Below, piece by piece: positions 9,847 to 21,065 of a DNA stretch of 41,000 bases; the first letter of the stretch is position 1; each line of letters begins with the position of its first letter. The translations under genes and the position numbers were made by a program. Source of the stretch: Prorocentrum cordatum (lineage: Eukaryota > Sar > Dinophyceae > Prorocentrales > Prorocentraceae); the NCBI GenBank assembly GCA_963575745.1, contig CAUYUJ010015012.1:143932-184931 (forward strand). Direction: 5' to 3'. Under the pieces are notes generated by a model that worked only from the letters and a program-made list of their open reading frames with translations, was not told the DNA's origin and searched no databases.

Positions 9847-11090
9847 GGGAGAACGGATTCGCTGAGTTCCGTGGTCTGCTGCTGGAGGACGAGTGCTTCC
9901 ACCAGGACAACTGCGAAGCGAGCGTGCAGCTGGACCAGCGACACGCTCTGGAGCCGTGGTACCAGCGCGCGGGGCCCGACGGGAGCAGGCTGGCGCCCTG
10001 GCCGCGCGTCTTCGGTATCCCGAAAGCGTGGGCCGGCCCTGGCCGTGCGTTCTTCTCCGAGGACGTGGAGTCGGGTTTCGCCGCCGACACGTTCCCCCAG
10101 GGGCGGCGCGGCTACTACACGGGCGAGCCGGGCGACGTGCCCGCGGAGCTCTGGCTGTTGCGGGCCTGGTGCCGCGCGCGCGGCGGCGTCGCTCGCATGG
10201 GCGACGCCCTGGCCGCGCGCTTGCAGCAGCGCGAGGGCGACCGCGACATAATGTACAGGGTGGAGGCCGCCGAGGGCGCGCGGCGGTCCCCGAGTTGCGA
10301 CCTGAAGCCGCCCGTGTACTTGGCGGACCTGAAGCCGCAGGCGATCCCCGAGTGGCCCGTCTGGCAGCAGCTCCTCAAGCTGAAGCCTCAGGCGGCGCGG
10401 CAGGTGGCGGCTTTCGTGCGCCGGGAGCGGGCGGGCGTGGGCTTGACGTGGAACCTCGCCGCGGGGCACTGGGACCTGGACCAGCAGCGCCTGCTCGCTG
10501 CGCTCGACAGGGATCCCGCGTTGCTCCCCGCGGCGGAGAAGGACGCCGCGGTTACAGACACGGACAAGCGCGCTCTGAGTGACCTCCGCGAGTTCCGTGC
10601 CCGTCACGGCGGTGTCTGGCCGGACGCGTTCGCCGATCGGCGCGGGGTGCCCGATTTCAAGGAAGCGAAACTCGCGCGGGGTGTTGCAAGGGTGGCGACG
10701 AAGTATTCGCAGGAATTCGTGCGCATCTGGTTGGACCGGACATGCAGCGAATGGCCGCGGCTGGCGGGGTGCGGGGATGGGGTGGTGGGAGGAGGGGCCG
10801 GCGGCGACGACTCTGCCGGGGGCGGCGGCGGCGGCGGCGGGTCTTCTTCGGGCGGCGGCGCGGGCGGTGGACCAGCGTCGGGGTCGGGCTCTGGTGCGCA
10901 GGGGCCGGGCGACGGTGGCGCGGGCGGCGACGGCGACGGTGGCGCGGGCGGGGGCGCGGGCGGAGGCGCGGGCCGGCTGCTCGGCGGCGGGCCCAAGAGG
11001 CCAGCTCCCGAGGGGCCAGGCCCGCGGACTCGCGGGGCGGCGAGAAAGGACCAGGAGCGGTTGCAGCAGGAGCGGCTGCGGAAGGAAGGA
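9847..11090 (+). CDS. Helitron polyprotein, second segment
   Basis: Continuation of the same protein in a different frame, starting with ENGFAEFRGLLLEDECFHQD. It has a structured, non-repetitive first ~290 residues, including one more HA-like stretch (LREFRARHGGVWPD). A Gly-rich linker follows (10,770-11,000), then a basic Gln/Arg/Glu helix. The frame is left again around 11,081-11,095 in a GGAAGGAAGGAGGA tract. No enzymatic motif recognised. The frame changes at both ends sit in G-rich or purine runs, so sequencing or assembly error is as likely as real decay. Confidence 0.65.
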
Positions 11091-14000
11091 GGAGCGTCTC
11101 GCAGGGAAGACAGTGAAGGCAGGGGACGTGGAGGTGAACGTGGCTCTCGATGACCCCCACGTGAGCAGGGAGGGCACCCTGCCGGCCTGGCTCCTGGACC
11201 CCGCGCCGTGCGTCGCTGGCAGGTGCGTCGCGCGCGTCTGGCACCCGCACCAGGGCGTGCACGTGCTCGAGCAGTGCCGGTGTGCTTGCAAAGGCGACGG
11301 GCAATTCTGTGGGAGCCACGGCACGCCCGAGAAGCGACCTTTTGGGCAGTGGGACCCGGACAAGCGCCACAGCTCCCTGACGCGCGAGTGCCCAAAACGG
11401 TACGGCTTGGCCGTGAAGGAGGCGCGGCTGCGCGAGACGAAGGCCGGCGGCGCCGCGCCCGCGCCGACCCCGGCCGTCGCTGTTGCTCGCAGGGCGCGCG
11501 TGCCCAGGCTCCAGCCCCAGTATGTGCATCTGCCGCATGGCGAGCGCGGCCCTCTGCGGGCATTTAAAGAGACCTCGGAGGCTCTCCCGCCGTTCCCGTG
11601 CCGCCTCTGCGACAAGAACTTCGCCACGCGTGCCAGCTTCAAGGACCACGTGGACGAAAAGCACCACGGGTGGCCGGAGTACAGGAAGCGCCTGTTCTAC
11701 CTGGCCGAGCAGTGGCCGGAGCAGGCTGATGACGTGCGGCCCGTGAGGCCCCAGGAGTGGCGGCAGTGCGTGGAGGCCTTCTCTGAGCACCTCGTCACGG
11801 GGTCTCACGACTGGCCGGCCTGCGCGGCGCCCGTCGACTCGGGGGAGGCCCCCGCCGCTGCCGCGCCGGACGCGCCGCGCACCTGGTGGAAGCCGCCTGG
11901 CACGGACGGGGCCGTGCCGCCCGGGGGCGTGGACATGCCGCCCGTGGACATGGACGCGCTGGGCGCTGCTCCGGCGGAAGCGGACGCCGAGGGGCCCGAG
12001 CCCGGGCAGAGCCGTCGCGCCGTGCGCTCGAGGGTCGCGTGCTGCGTGCGCGCTCGTCTCCACTGGGCGGACGAGCTGTGGCGCGTGCACTTCTGGCAGC
12101 AGCCGGACGGCGCCGGGGAGAGTTCCCTGCTCTGCGACGAGGTGCCGAAGCGGCCCGCGCACGCCGAGGTCGAGGCGGCGAGGGGAGAGGCATCCGAGGC
12201 CGCGGGCGCGCAGGCGCAGGCCATGCGCCTGACGCAGCGGCAGCGCGCCCACGCGCTGCTGGACCCGGCCCGGCACTACGCCCGGTGGCGCTTCGTGCGC
12301 GAGGGCCCCGACGGCAAGGAGTTCCCGGGCGGCATCCCCCTCGGGGAGCTGGAGGCGTCCGCAGTGCGCGACCCTGGCCCCGACGGGAAGCTGTGGCTCC
12401 TGCACAAGAAGTGCTTCAGGATTCAGAAGCGCCCGTCAGACGGGGTGCTCGTGGCCGACGCGACGCAGAAGGTGCCCATCTGCACGGGCTGTCGCGGCGC
12501 GCTCATCAAGAGGTTGCCCACGATGCCGAGCTGCGCGCTGGCCAACGATCTCTGGATCGGTCGGCTGCCACCGCCGCTGCGGGATCTGTCGCTGGGCGCG
12601 AAGCTTCTGCTGCCCATCGCGCGGGGCATCGTGCGGCGGTTCAACTGCAAGACCGATTCTGGCGGGTGGGCTCCAATCGAACAGAGGATCAGGGCCTTCG
12701 TGGGGAACTTCGTGGCCTTCCCGCAGGCGGACGGCGGTCGGCAGGTGCTGTCGCTGCCGCCGAAGGAGAGCGACCTCGTCGAGTTCGTGCAGATTGTCTT
12801 CGCGGGGTCCGATCCCGCGACTCTGCAGATGGCGCGTATGGAGGAGCTCGGCGTGCCCCTCGAGTCGTTCAAGCGCGCTTACGAGTACCTCCGCGACACG
12901 AACGAGCAGTACGCCGCGGTGCGGTGGGACGACGAGGCCGAGCGGGAGTTTGCGGACGCCGAGGGTGACGGCTCCTCGCTGCTGGGCCTGCCGCCCTGCC
13001 TCGCGGCGTGCGTGGCCGTGGGGGGTAAGGGCGGCGACGCTCGCCAGGAGGGCCCGGCCGATGCCGTGCAGCCCGGCGCGGGCTCGGCCCCGCCGAAGCG
13101 GACGAGTGCAGGCGCTGCGAGCGCGGAGGCCGACGCGAACGCGGCGGCAGACGGCGGGGGCGAGGCAGGGGGCGAGGCAGGGGCCAGCGGTGAGGACGCT
13201 GCTGGCGCTGGTGGGGAGGATTCAGAGGGCGACGAGGGCGAGGCTGAAGAGGGAGAGGGCGCCGAGGGTGTAGAAGAGGGCGAGTACTGCGCCGCCGTCG
13301 CGGACGCCGACATTATGGCCGATCTGGACAAGCAGTGGGCGACTGTGCACCTCAGCCTCCAGAAGGCGGAGGAGATTGCGCGCGAGAAGAAGCGCGTGGA
13401 GGCACTCACGCGGGAGTGCGAGGGCACGGAGGAATTCAAGGACCGAGATCTCGACCGGCGCCTGGCGGAGGCTGCGGAAGAGGCCCACAGGGCTGCGAAG
13501 GCGCTCACCAACTGCAAGAAGGAGGCGCTCACGAAGAAGCTGGAGCAGACGGAGCAGAAGATTCAGGCCACGCGGCCTCCTCCGGGAGTTGCCGGGAAGC
13601 GCGTGGCCGGCGGCGGCGGCGGGGCGCCGGCCGGGGGCGTCGACTCCACTGGCGCTGAGGGCGGGGGGAAGAGGCGCGCGGTGAGGGTCGTCGTGCCCAC
13701 TGGAACGGAGCCTGTCAGCATGTTCTCGCCCGGTTTCTGGAGCGCCTTCGACCCTGTCGCGTTTCCGTACGGGGACGGCGTCTTCGGACTCGAGAGGGAG
13801 GCAAAGTTGACGTACGACGAGTGGTGCCGGTGCCTCATGGCTCGCGAGGAGCTCGAGTACGAGGTCCCCGACGACGTCTCGGCGCCCGACGCTGCGCGGG
13901 CGCCCGCGCCCGACGCTGCGAAGGCGCCCGCCGCGTCTGAGTCGCCCGTGCCGCGCTGGCGTCGCCACGCAGACCTGCTGACGGCCCAGTATTGCCTCTG

Positions 14001-14459
14001 GCGCAGAAAGGCAATCATTCAGTCGGCCAGGTTATTCGTGCGCAAGCAGCGCCTCGGGGAGAGCATCGCGGACCTCGCCGCTTTGACGCCTGAGGACCTG
14101 GCGCTGGTCGTGGCCGAGCTCGGCAGGGGGGCGGGCATCAAGCAGGCCCTGAGCCACGAGGGCGTCTCCCGGAACGTCAAGAGCGCTCTGCGCAGCATGC
14201 TGCTCAGCAACCGCGATGTCGTCGGCTCCGACGCGCACCGGACCACGCTGCGGCACATCAGTACCAGCTACACCCGGCTCTTCGGGCCGCCCTTGGTGTT
14301 CACGACGCCGAACATCGCGGACACTCGGAACCTGATGGTGTCCCTGATGTACGAGGGCGCCTCCGTGCAGCAATGGCGGCTGCTGGAGGAGACTGCTCCC
14401 GTGATGCCCTCAACGCGGGACATGCTGCGGCGGGTGGCCGCTGACCCGGTGTCGCAGGC
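11091..14459 (+). CDS. Helitron polyprotein, zinc-finger, DUF6570-like and start of Helitron N-terminal domain
   Basis: A Cys-rich stretch (CRCACKGDGQFCGSHG) and a classical C2H2 finger (C at 11,599, C-x2-C-x12-H-x4-H) come first. At 12,475-12,800 the protein reads ICTGCRGALIKR..ALANDLWIGRLPPPLRDLSL..KLLLPIARG and later FVAFPQ. This is the pattern of the DUF6570 domain that precedes the Rep domain in many Helitrons. An Ala/Glu-rich coiled-coil linker follows. Then come MFSPGFWSAFDPVAFPYGDG and LFGPPLVFTTPNIADTRNLM, typical of the Helitron helicase-like N-terminal domain. The frame is lost at about 14,459, where DPVSQA is followed in the next frame by HVTNLMLELFLEH. This looks like one missing C. 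Confidence 0.8.
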
Positions 14460-17276
14460 CATGTCACGAACCTCATGCTGGAACTGTTCCTGGAGCATGT
14501 CGTCGGCGTCACGCCGCAGCGCGGGGCCACGGGCGTCTCCGACGGCGTGGCCGCCACGGGGGCGTGTGGAGCGTGCGGGCTCGTCCGCGCGTACTTCGGC
14601 CCCGTGGAGTCGCAGGGGCGCGGCGGCATCCATCCGCACATCCACCTGTGGCGCCTGCACCCGATGACTGGCGCGTTCCTCGCGAAGCTGCGCTCGGGGG
14701 ACGTCGAAGGCCTCGAGGGGCGTCTGAGGAGGTGGAGGGAGGCCGTGCTCGCCCGGGTCGGCAGCGTGCAGTTCGACGCGGCGGAGGAGGTGGGCCGGCA
14801 GCTGGGCTTGGACGGGCCGGACCGTCTGCCGCCGCTTCCGCTCGGCCCGCGGGATCGACGTCTCGCGTTCGCGGACGGGAAGCGAGAGGAGAGCGACCTC
14901 CAATTGAAGTACGATGCCATCGCTGGCGCCTCGCGTCGTCAGCTCGGGAAGTTGTGCAAGAGGGCGTACGAAGAGGGCCGCCGCTCCGTCCGTGCTGACA
15001 ACCAACTGTCCACAGAAGAGCTGCGGAATCAGGTTTCGGCCATGATGAACGTCGATCTCGTGGAGGAGCGGGCGATGCTGGAGCAGCAGCCCGCAATAGA
15101 GGGTCCGCTCCGGCAGCGCCCGTTCGCGCCGCTGGCAGATCCAGAGCCCGAACCCCATGAGCAGCGGGCACAGTACCCGGCGGTATTTGGAGAGCCTCTC
15201 ACGGGTGCGCACGTGACGCTGCAGCCGAAGTACCGCCGCAAGCCTGCGTACCGCGTGGTGCGCGCGGACGGCGCCGCGGCCATGCACTTTGCTGAGTGCC
15301 CGGGGGATGAGGCGCGGACCTGGGCGCGCTGCTTCGCGCGGGACGCGCGCAAGTGTATCGTCCGTGGCCACCTGCACAGGTGCGGTCCCACGTGCTGGAA
15401 GCACAAGACGAACGACGATGTGCCTCAGCACTGCAAGGTGTGCCGGCTCGGCTTCTACCCCGAGTACGAGACTGCGGTCTACAGCCACCCGTCCAGGAAG
15501 CGTCCTGCCGCCGCCTTCGTCTGGCGGCGCCTGCGCAAGGGGAAGGATTTGGTGCTTCCGGAAGATGCGAAGGTTCAGTACGCGTGCGGTCCGTTGGAGG
15601 AGGGGGAGTGGAAACCTCCTGGCGAGCGCCTGGATCTGGACGACGTTCCGGCTGAAGGCTACGGCCCGTGGCCGCACCGCTGCAACCGGTACGGCAGAGC
15701 TGGTCGCGTCGACGTGGTGCGGTACCACCCGTACCGCGGGAGCACGAATCCTGTGGGCCAGGTGTGTCTGCGGAGCAACCTGGACGTCCAGTGCCTGGAC
15801 CGCGTGGTGCTCGACCTGCCAGGCGACGACAGCGTCGGGGGCGCGCCCGCCAGCGACCCTGTTGTGCCGCCGCCTCCGGAGCCCGGTGCGTTCGCCGAGC
15901 CTGTCGGCGAGGCATCGGACGCGCTGGCTGGCGCCGGGACTGGCGGCACCGGTTGCGACGAGGGCACTGGGCAGAGCGGAGGTTCCACGGGTTCCGGGGC
16001 GTCGGCCGCTGCGCAGGGCGGGGGCGGGGCGGCCGAGGGGGCGGCGCGCGCGGCTGCGGCGGGGGGCGGGCGCGTGCCCGTGGGGCGCCGCCTCGGCCTG
16101 CCCAGGGGAGGAGGTTTGCTCGGCGGGGCGCCGACCACGCTGGACGATCCGAACGCGGGGGATATCTGGGGCTTCAGAGAAGAGGATGACGAGCCGTGGG
16201 ATTTGGCCGATGCGTATGGCTTGGATCCGCCGCCTCCGCCGACGCCGGAATTCGAGGACATCGCTGGGTTCAGCGCGGCTTCGTGTTACGACGGCAGCCG
16301 GCCCGGGTTCGTGTTCAAGAAGGGGGAGCAGGGCCTGGGCTACTACAGCGACCGGCGAGCGGAGCGCGAGCTGCCAGAATCAGCCGTCGAGACAGAGCCG
16401 AGGTCGCGGGCGCCAGGCCGCGCCGCGTCGCGCGCGGCGGCGTCTGGCAGCCCTGCATCGAGCGCGCCCGCGTCGCCCGCCGCCGCTGCAGCTGCTGGCG
16501 CGAGCGGCAGCGGTCCGCCCGGCAGCCTGCGGGAGCACGTGTTGCACTCGCTGGAGGCCGTGTTCATGGACGCCATCAATATGGCGCACTACCAGACGGA
16601 CTACACGACAAAGGCGGGGCCGATCGCGGGAGACCTCGGAGTGCTGTACGCGCAGAGCACCGGGTTGGAGTGGCTCCGACTCCAGCAGAAGGCGGAGCGG
16701 GAGGCGGATGAGGCGGCGGAGGCGGAGGGCGAGGAGGACGTCGACGGGGCCCGGGCCGCTGCTGCCGCTCGTCGCAGCGGCTGGGGCGGAGTGCTCGTCT
16801 CTGCCAGGCGAACTGTCATCAAGCTCACGACCAGCTCGCACCGGGCGCTCCTGAAGAAGCTGCCCGAGATGATGTTCCAGATGCAGTATGGCCACGAGTG
16901 CTATTGCTCCCATGACACCTGGACACTGTATTGCAAGGGGATCGTGGCGCTGGCGTTCCAGGCAAGCTCCGCCGTTCATCAGAAAAAGGACGACTTCTGG
17001 ACCGACCCGCGCGCAGACCACATCGAGGTGGACCAGCCGGCCGCGGGAGAAGTGGACGGCGAGGGGGCCGGCGGTGTCATGGATGCGCTGGACGAGGCGC
17101 GCGCAACGCTGCACGCCCGTGTCGTCGACGGCGTTGTCGGGGAGGGCGCGGCTGCCGGTGCTGCTGGGGGGGGGCAGCCCGAGCAGGAGCAGCAGCAGGG
17201 TGTCGAATACAGCGCGCGGCTGGACCACGACATGAAGATGGACTGGCTGCATCGCGGCGACAGGGAGCCCCTGTAG
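14460..17276 (+). CDS. Helitron Rep (HUH) domain segment
   Basis: Rolling-circle replication initiator part of a Helitron. The HUH metal-binding motif is HPHIHLW at 14,631-14,651, preceded by VESQGRGG, the usual E-x-Q-x-RG context. A two-tyrosine motif (AHYQTDYTTK, tyrosine codons 16,590 and 16,602) gives the Y-x3-Y arrangement expected for the Helitron nuclease. Between them lie about 650 residues with Cys/His pairs (CGPTCWKHK, CKVCRLGF) and Ala/Gly-rich linkers, an unusually long spacer. The conserved tail LPEMMFQMQYGHECYCSHDTWTLYC matches Helitron Rep C-termini. It ends in a TAG at 17,274-17,276, immediately followed by the helicase segment in the same frame. Confidence 0.87.
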   Translation, partial: HVTNLMLELFLEHVVGVTPQRGATGVSDGVAATGACGACGLVRAYFGPVESQGRGGIHPHIHLWRLHPMTGAFLAKLRSGDVEGLEGRLRRWREAVLARVGSVQFDAAEEVGRQLGLDGPDRLPPLPLGPRDRRLAFADGKREESDLQLKYDAIAGASRRQLGKLCKRAYEEGRRSVRADNQLSTEELRNQVSAMMNVDLVEERAMLEQQPAIEGPLRQRPFAPLADPEPEPHEQRAQYPAVFGEPLTGAHVTLQPKYRRKPAYRVVRADGAAAMHFAECPGDEARTWARCFARDARKCIVRGHLHRCGPTCWKHKTNDDVPQHCKVCRLGFYPEYETAVYSHPSRKRPAAAFVWRRLRKGKDLVLPEDAKVQYACGPLEEGEWKPPGERLDLDDVPAEGYGPWPHRCNRYGRAGRVDVVRYHPYRGSTNPVGQVCLRSNLDVQCLDRVVLDLPGDDSVGGAPASDPVVPPPPEPGAFAEPVGEASDALAGAGTGGTGCDEGTGQSGGSTGSGASAAAQGGGGAAEGAARAAAAGGGRVPVGRRLGLPRGGGLLGGAPTTLDDPNAGDIWGFREEDDEPWDLADAYGLDPPPPPTPEFEDIAGFSAASCYDGSRPGFVFKKGEQGLGYYSDRRAERELPESAVETEPRSRAPGRAASRAAASGSPASSAPASPAAAAAAGASGSGPPGSLREHVLHSLEAVFMDAINMAHYQTDYTTKAGPIAGDLGVLYAQSTGLEWLRLQQKAEREADEAAEAEGEEDVDGARAAAAARRSGWGGVLVSARRTVIKLTTSSHRALLKKLPEMMFQMQYGHECYCSHDTWTLYCKGIVALAFQASSAVHQKKDDFWTDPRADHIEVDQPAAGEVDGEGAGGVMDALDEARATLHARVVDGVVGEGAAAGAAGGGQPEQEQQQGVEYSARLDHDMKMDWLHRGDREPL
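17274..17276 (+). other. In-frame TAG between Rep and helicase segments
   Basis: Upstream (14,460 on) and downstream (17,277 on) frames are identical, and only this codon interrupts them. The reading across it, REPL-stop-SMGMYHYAMYVY, resembles the continuous stretch normally found between Rep and helicase in Helitrons, so the stop sits inside conserved sequence. A CAG to TAG transition would explain it. Confidence 0.85.
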
Positions 17277-20003
17277 TCCATGGGCATGTACCATTACGCC
17301 ATGTACGTGTACACCGCGCAGGCCAACCCGCTCCACTTCGACCCGCAGGACTTCGAGACGTACGCGTTCGCGGACACGCACCCGGCCGCCGCCTCCCGAG
17401 TGCAGAAGCTCCGCGTCGGCGCGCCGTTCAGGGTGCCCAAGTTCTTCGGCTTCACGATGACTTCGAAGGAGAAAGACCCAGAGGTGAACGCGCTGTTCAA
17501 GTCTGTGATTTTCCGTCCGTTGCAGCCGGCTGAGAAGGGGGATGCGGCCTGGGCGCCCTACAGGGCCGGTGTCAACGCGGTCGGGAAGCATCGGCCTGCC
17601 TGGGAGGAGTGGTGGGCGAAGCAGGTGGCGTTGTCCAGGCAGTGCGAGGAGTGCGAGCGGCGAGCAGGAAAGTGGTTCACGATCGAGGACATCGATCTGA
17701 ACCGGGGCCCGGACGAGCGTCCAGGCTACTTTGCACAGCGCCCCAGCGCCGCCGAGTTCATGGCACGCTGGACCGTCCAGGTCGCGACGAACCTCGACGT
17801 GGAGGCGGAGGCGATAGGGCGGCCGCGAACCAAGATCCGTCCGGAGGCCAAGGATTTCGAGCAGCCTGCTGAGCTGGAGGCCGTGGGGAATCGGCCTGCC
17901 GGGGAGGCGGACGAGGAGGAGGGGGCGGGCGCCGGCGGCGGAGCGTTGGATGGTTTTGCCCAGGAGGTGGACGAGGGCGAGGCGGACGAAGCGTCGGCGG
18001 CGCACCGACAGATGCCCGCGCACGCCGTGCCGGATAGTCAGGTGCCCGCGGTGGCTCAGTTGGAGCTTATTCGTGGGTCGTCGCAAAGCTTGGTCTATAA
18101 GAATAACTTCCTTGACGGCTATGCGAAAGACCATAAGCCGCCGCCTGCTGCCGCGAGTACTGGAAGGCAGACCGGCTTCGTCGGTCTCGAGTTGGACGAC
18201 TCTCAGTTCGAGGAGGGCAAAGCACAGCAGAAGGAGTCGTTCCGATACAGGAAAAAGGGATCAGAGGGCTTGCCTGGGGATGGCGACGGGCGGGGCGGCC
18301 TCGCGGGTTCGGCGCCTGCCGTGCTGGTGCCTGGTCGGCCGCCGCCGCCCGCGGTTGCCGGCGACGCGAAGCGGCCGCGGCGGGCGCGCGACATCGCGGA
18401 GAGGCTGTTTAACGAGGGGGCGACTAGGGCGGACAACCCCGTGACGTTCAATAAAGAACAGAAGGCGGTGGTCGCCTTGGTCGTGGGCCAGGTGGAGGCC
18501 ATCGTGGCATGCGAGGAAGATCTGCGCAGCGGAAAAAGCCCCAAGCCGGTGGAGCAGATGGCTCTCCTGCTGCACGGGGAGGGCGGGACGGGGAAGACGG
18601 AGGTGGTGAAACTGCTGCGACGTCTGCTCAACGAGGTGGTCGGCGCGGGATCGGAGATCGCCGTGGCCTCGTCGAACAGCGCTGCGCGCGTCATCGGGGG
18701 GGAGACGATCCACAGCGGCTTCGGGCTGAGCGGCCAGCAGGCCATGACCATCGCTAGGCTCTCGGGGCAGAAAGTCGATGACATCGTGGACCGCATGAAC
18801 GACCTCAAGGCCGTCATCGTGGAGGAGGTGTCCATGGTGCCGCCCCAGCTTCTCGGCGCTGCATCGTTTCGCATGTGCAAAGCCCGTAAGGCTAAGTATT
18901 ATTGCGATGTGAACCTGTACATGGCGCGGGGGCACATGTTCGGGAAGGTTCCGATTGTCATGTTCCTGGGGGATTTTTATCAGCTGGGGCCGGTGAGCGG
19001 CAAGGGCAGAAGGTCTTCCTTGCTGCAGCGTGAGTCGCCCGAGGCGCCGATTCACGTCCGCAATGGGCAGTCCATGTTCCTGGACGGTGTCACCCACACT
19101 ATGTTTCTGTACGAGACGCACCGCTTTAAGGACCTTCTCGTTACTCCGCACGCGCCCTGCCCTTTCATGCCCGGGTTCTTGAAGACCATGAGGCAGGGCA
19201 AGAAGTTTACGGCCGAGCAGAAAAGGGTGGTGCAAGGGTGGGTGGTCCGACCCGGTAAGAACGACAGGCGGCTGCAGGACCCCCATGTCAAGGACGGGTT
19301 CGAGATGGGCATCGCCTGGGAGGCCGTGCACAGGCAGATGCAGTTTCGGGCCGTGCGAGAGGCCAGGGATAAAGGGCAGATGCTGCTGTACGTGCAGGCC
19401 GTGGACCTGCCTCCAAAGCCATTTTGTGAGGAGCATCACAAGGCCATGCTGCAGGTGCCGAACGTGAACAACACTGGTCACCTCATCGGCATGTGCCCGC
19501 TGTACATCGGCATGCGTGTGCGGCTGAACGTGAAGTTGTCGGCGAAGCACCAGATCGTCCAGGACGCCGTGGGGGTAGTCAAGGACGTGAGGTTCCACCC
19601 GCAGGAGTTCGAGACGCTGGACGCGGATTGGCGCGAAAAGAAGCTTCACGACGCCCACCGGCTCGGTTATTATCGATGCAAGCGTTTGCCGCGCGGTGTC
19701 CTCGTCGAGTTTGATGGCCTCGAGAAGGACTTTGGGTTCGGGCAAGGGGTCGTGCAGATCGCGCCGCACAGGGCGTCCTGGGAGTGGAACCATCACTACG
19801 ACGACGATGGCGAGCGAACGCTTCGGAAGGTGAAGGTTACGAGGTACCAGATCCCGTTGCTGCCAGAGAAAGTTCGCACCGTGCAGACTGCGCAGGGCCT
19901 GGGTATGGATGCGGCCACCATGGTGCTCCAGAAGCCCATGAACATGGGCGCCGATGACTGGTGGCTGCACCTGTACGTCATGCTCAGTCGCGTTCGCGTG
20001 GCC
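17277..20003 (+). CDS. Helitron Pif1-family helicase segment
   Basis: Superfamily 1B helicase used for rolling-circle strand displacement. Motifs in order: Walker A HGEGGTGKT (Lys codon 18,594), Walker-B-like VIVEEVSMV (about 18,810-18,836, with EE in place of the usual DE), LGDFYQLGPV (about 18,966-18,995), TVQTAQGLGMDAATM (about 19,880-19,924) and LYVMLSRVRV (about 19,971-20,000). The first 280 residues contain MYHYAMYVY and FFGFTMTSKE blocks. A single base is missing at 20,002-20,003 compared with inverted copy A (GGCCACC against GGCCCACC). The following LVYNLPPWDI region is therefore in another frame. ATG 17,280 is the first available start after the TAG, but the segment is probably the middle of a larger protein. 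Confidence 0.9.
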
Positions 20004-21065
20004 ACCGCGTGCTCGTCTACAACCTGCCGCCCTGGGACATCCTGCAGCGGGGCCCGCCGCAGTACGTCCGCGAAGGGGTCCAACGCTTTGAGAAAAAGAT
20101 GGGGGAGAGTTTCGAAATCGCGAAGCAATGGGCGCAGGATTACGGCTGGGACGTGGGGGATGGGCCCGCCGCTCGGGGCGCCCAGGAGTCGAGCTCGGCG
20201 CCCGCGCCGCCGCCGGTGCCGCCGCCGTCGCCGCTGGGCCCGTCTCGTGACGCGGGGAGCTCGGCGGGCGTCGGTGCGGGGGCGGGCGACGACGACGACG
20301 ACGACGGATCAGCTCCTTCGGACGGGGAGGCGGCCCCTGCGGCGTCTGTGCATACGCCTCTGCCCTCGCACGCGCTGCGCCCGGGCCAGGCTCTGACGGT
20401 GCCGCCGGCATACATCGCGCCGGACGCAGGGCCTGCGGGGCGGGGCAGGGGCCGCGGCCGCGGCGGCGACGCGACGGGGACCGGAGATGCGGCGGCGGCA
20501 TCGTCGACGGGGAGCGCTGTTTCGCGGGGGCGCGGGCGCGCGGGTGGCGGCCGCGGTGCTGGTAGGGGCGCCGTAGTGCAGAGGGATCTTTGGGGGGACA
20601 TGTTTCGCACGGCGGCGACTGTTGGCGATGGTGCAGAGCCGCCAGAGCTGCTCCCGCTGGACCGGGATCTGTGCATGGCAGCCTACGGCGTGTCCCAGGA
20701 GGATGTCACCAGGGAGCTGCAGTGGCACTGGGGCCACGGCTCTGGCGTGGGCATCGCAAACCTCGGCAATACTTGCTTCGTGAGCGCAGTCGCGCAGGTG
20801 CTGCTGCGCCTGGCTCCCTTCCGTCGGCTTCTCCACGAGCACGGCCAGAATTGCCCTTTGAACACAGAAACTTGCCCGGTGTGTGCGCTCGGAGCTCAGG
20901 CTGCGGCTCTCTCTGTCCTGGGCGTGGGGGTCGACGCCGTCGCGCCGCTCGCTACTGCCGCGCGCGCGGGGCTTTTCGGTCAGCGAGAATTCACAGAATT
21001 CGATCAGCAAGGGAGACCTAAGCAATGCGACGCGTCAGAGTTCTTCCTGGCCGCCCTTCGTGCTG
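18117..21065 (+). repeat. Large inverted repeat, arm B
   Basis: Matches 1-2,953 in reverse complement. The inner boundary falls at GGCTATGCGAAAGACCAT (18,117 onward). Upstream of it the two copies share nothing visible. Arm B is 4 bases shorter over the compared span: one C at 20,002 and one codon near 19,420. Confidence 0.93.

Noticed and set aside
18261-20501. 746-codon minus-strand ORF
   Set aside because: Antisense shadow of the helicase in arm B, and it mirrors the one opposite arm A.
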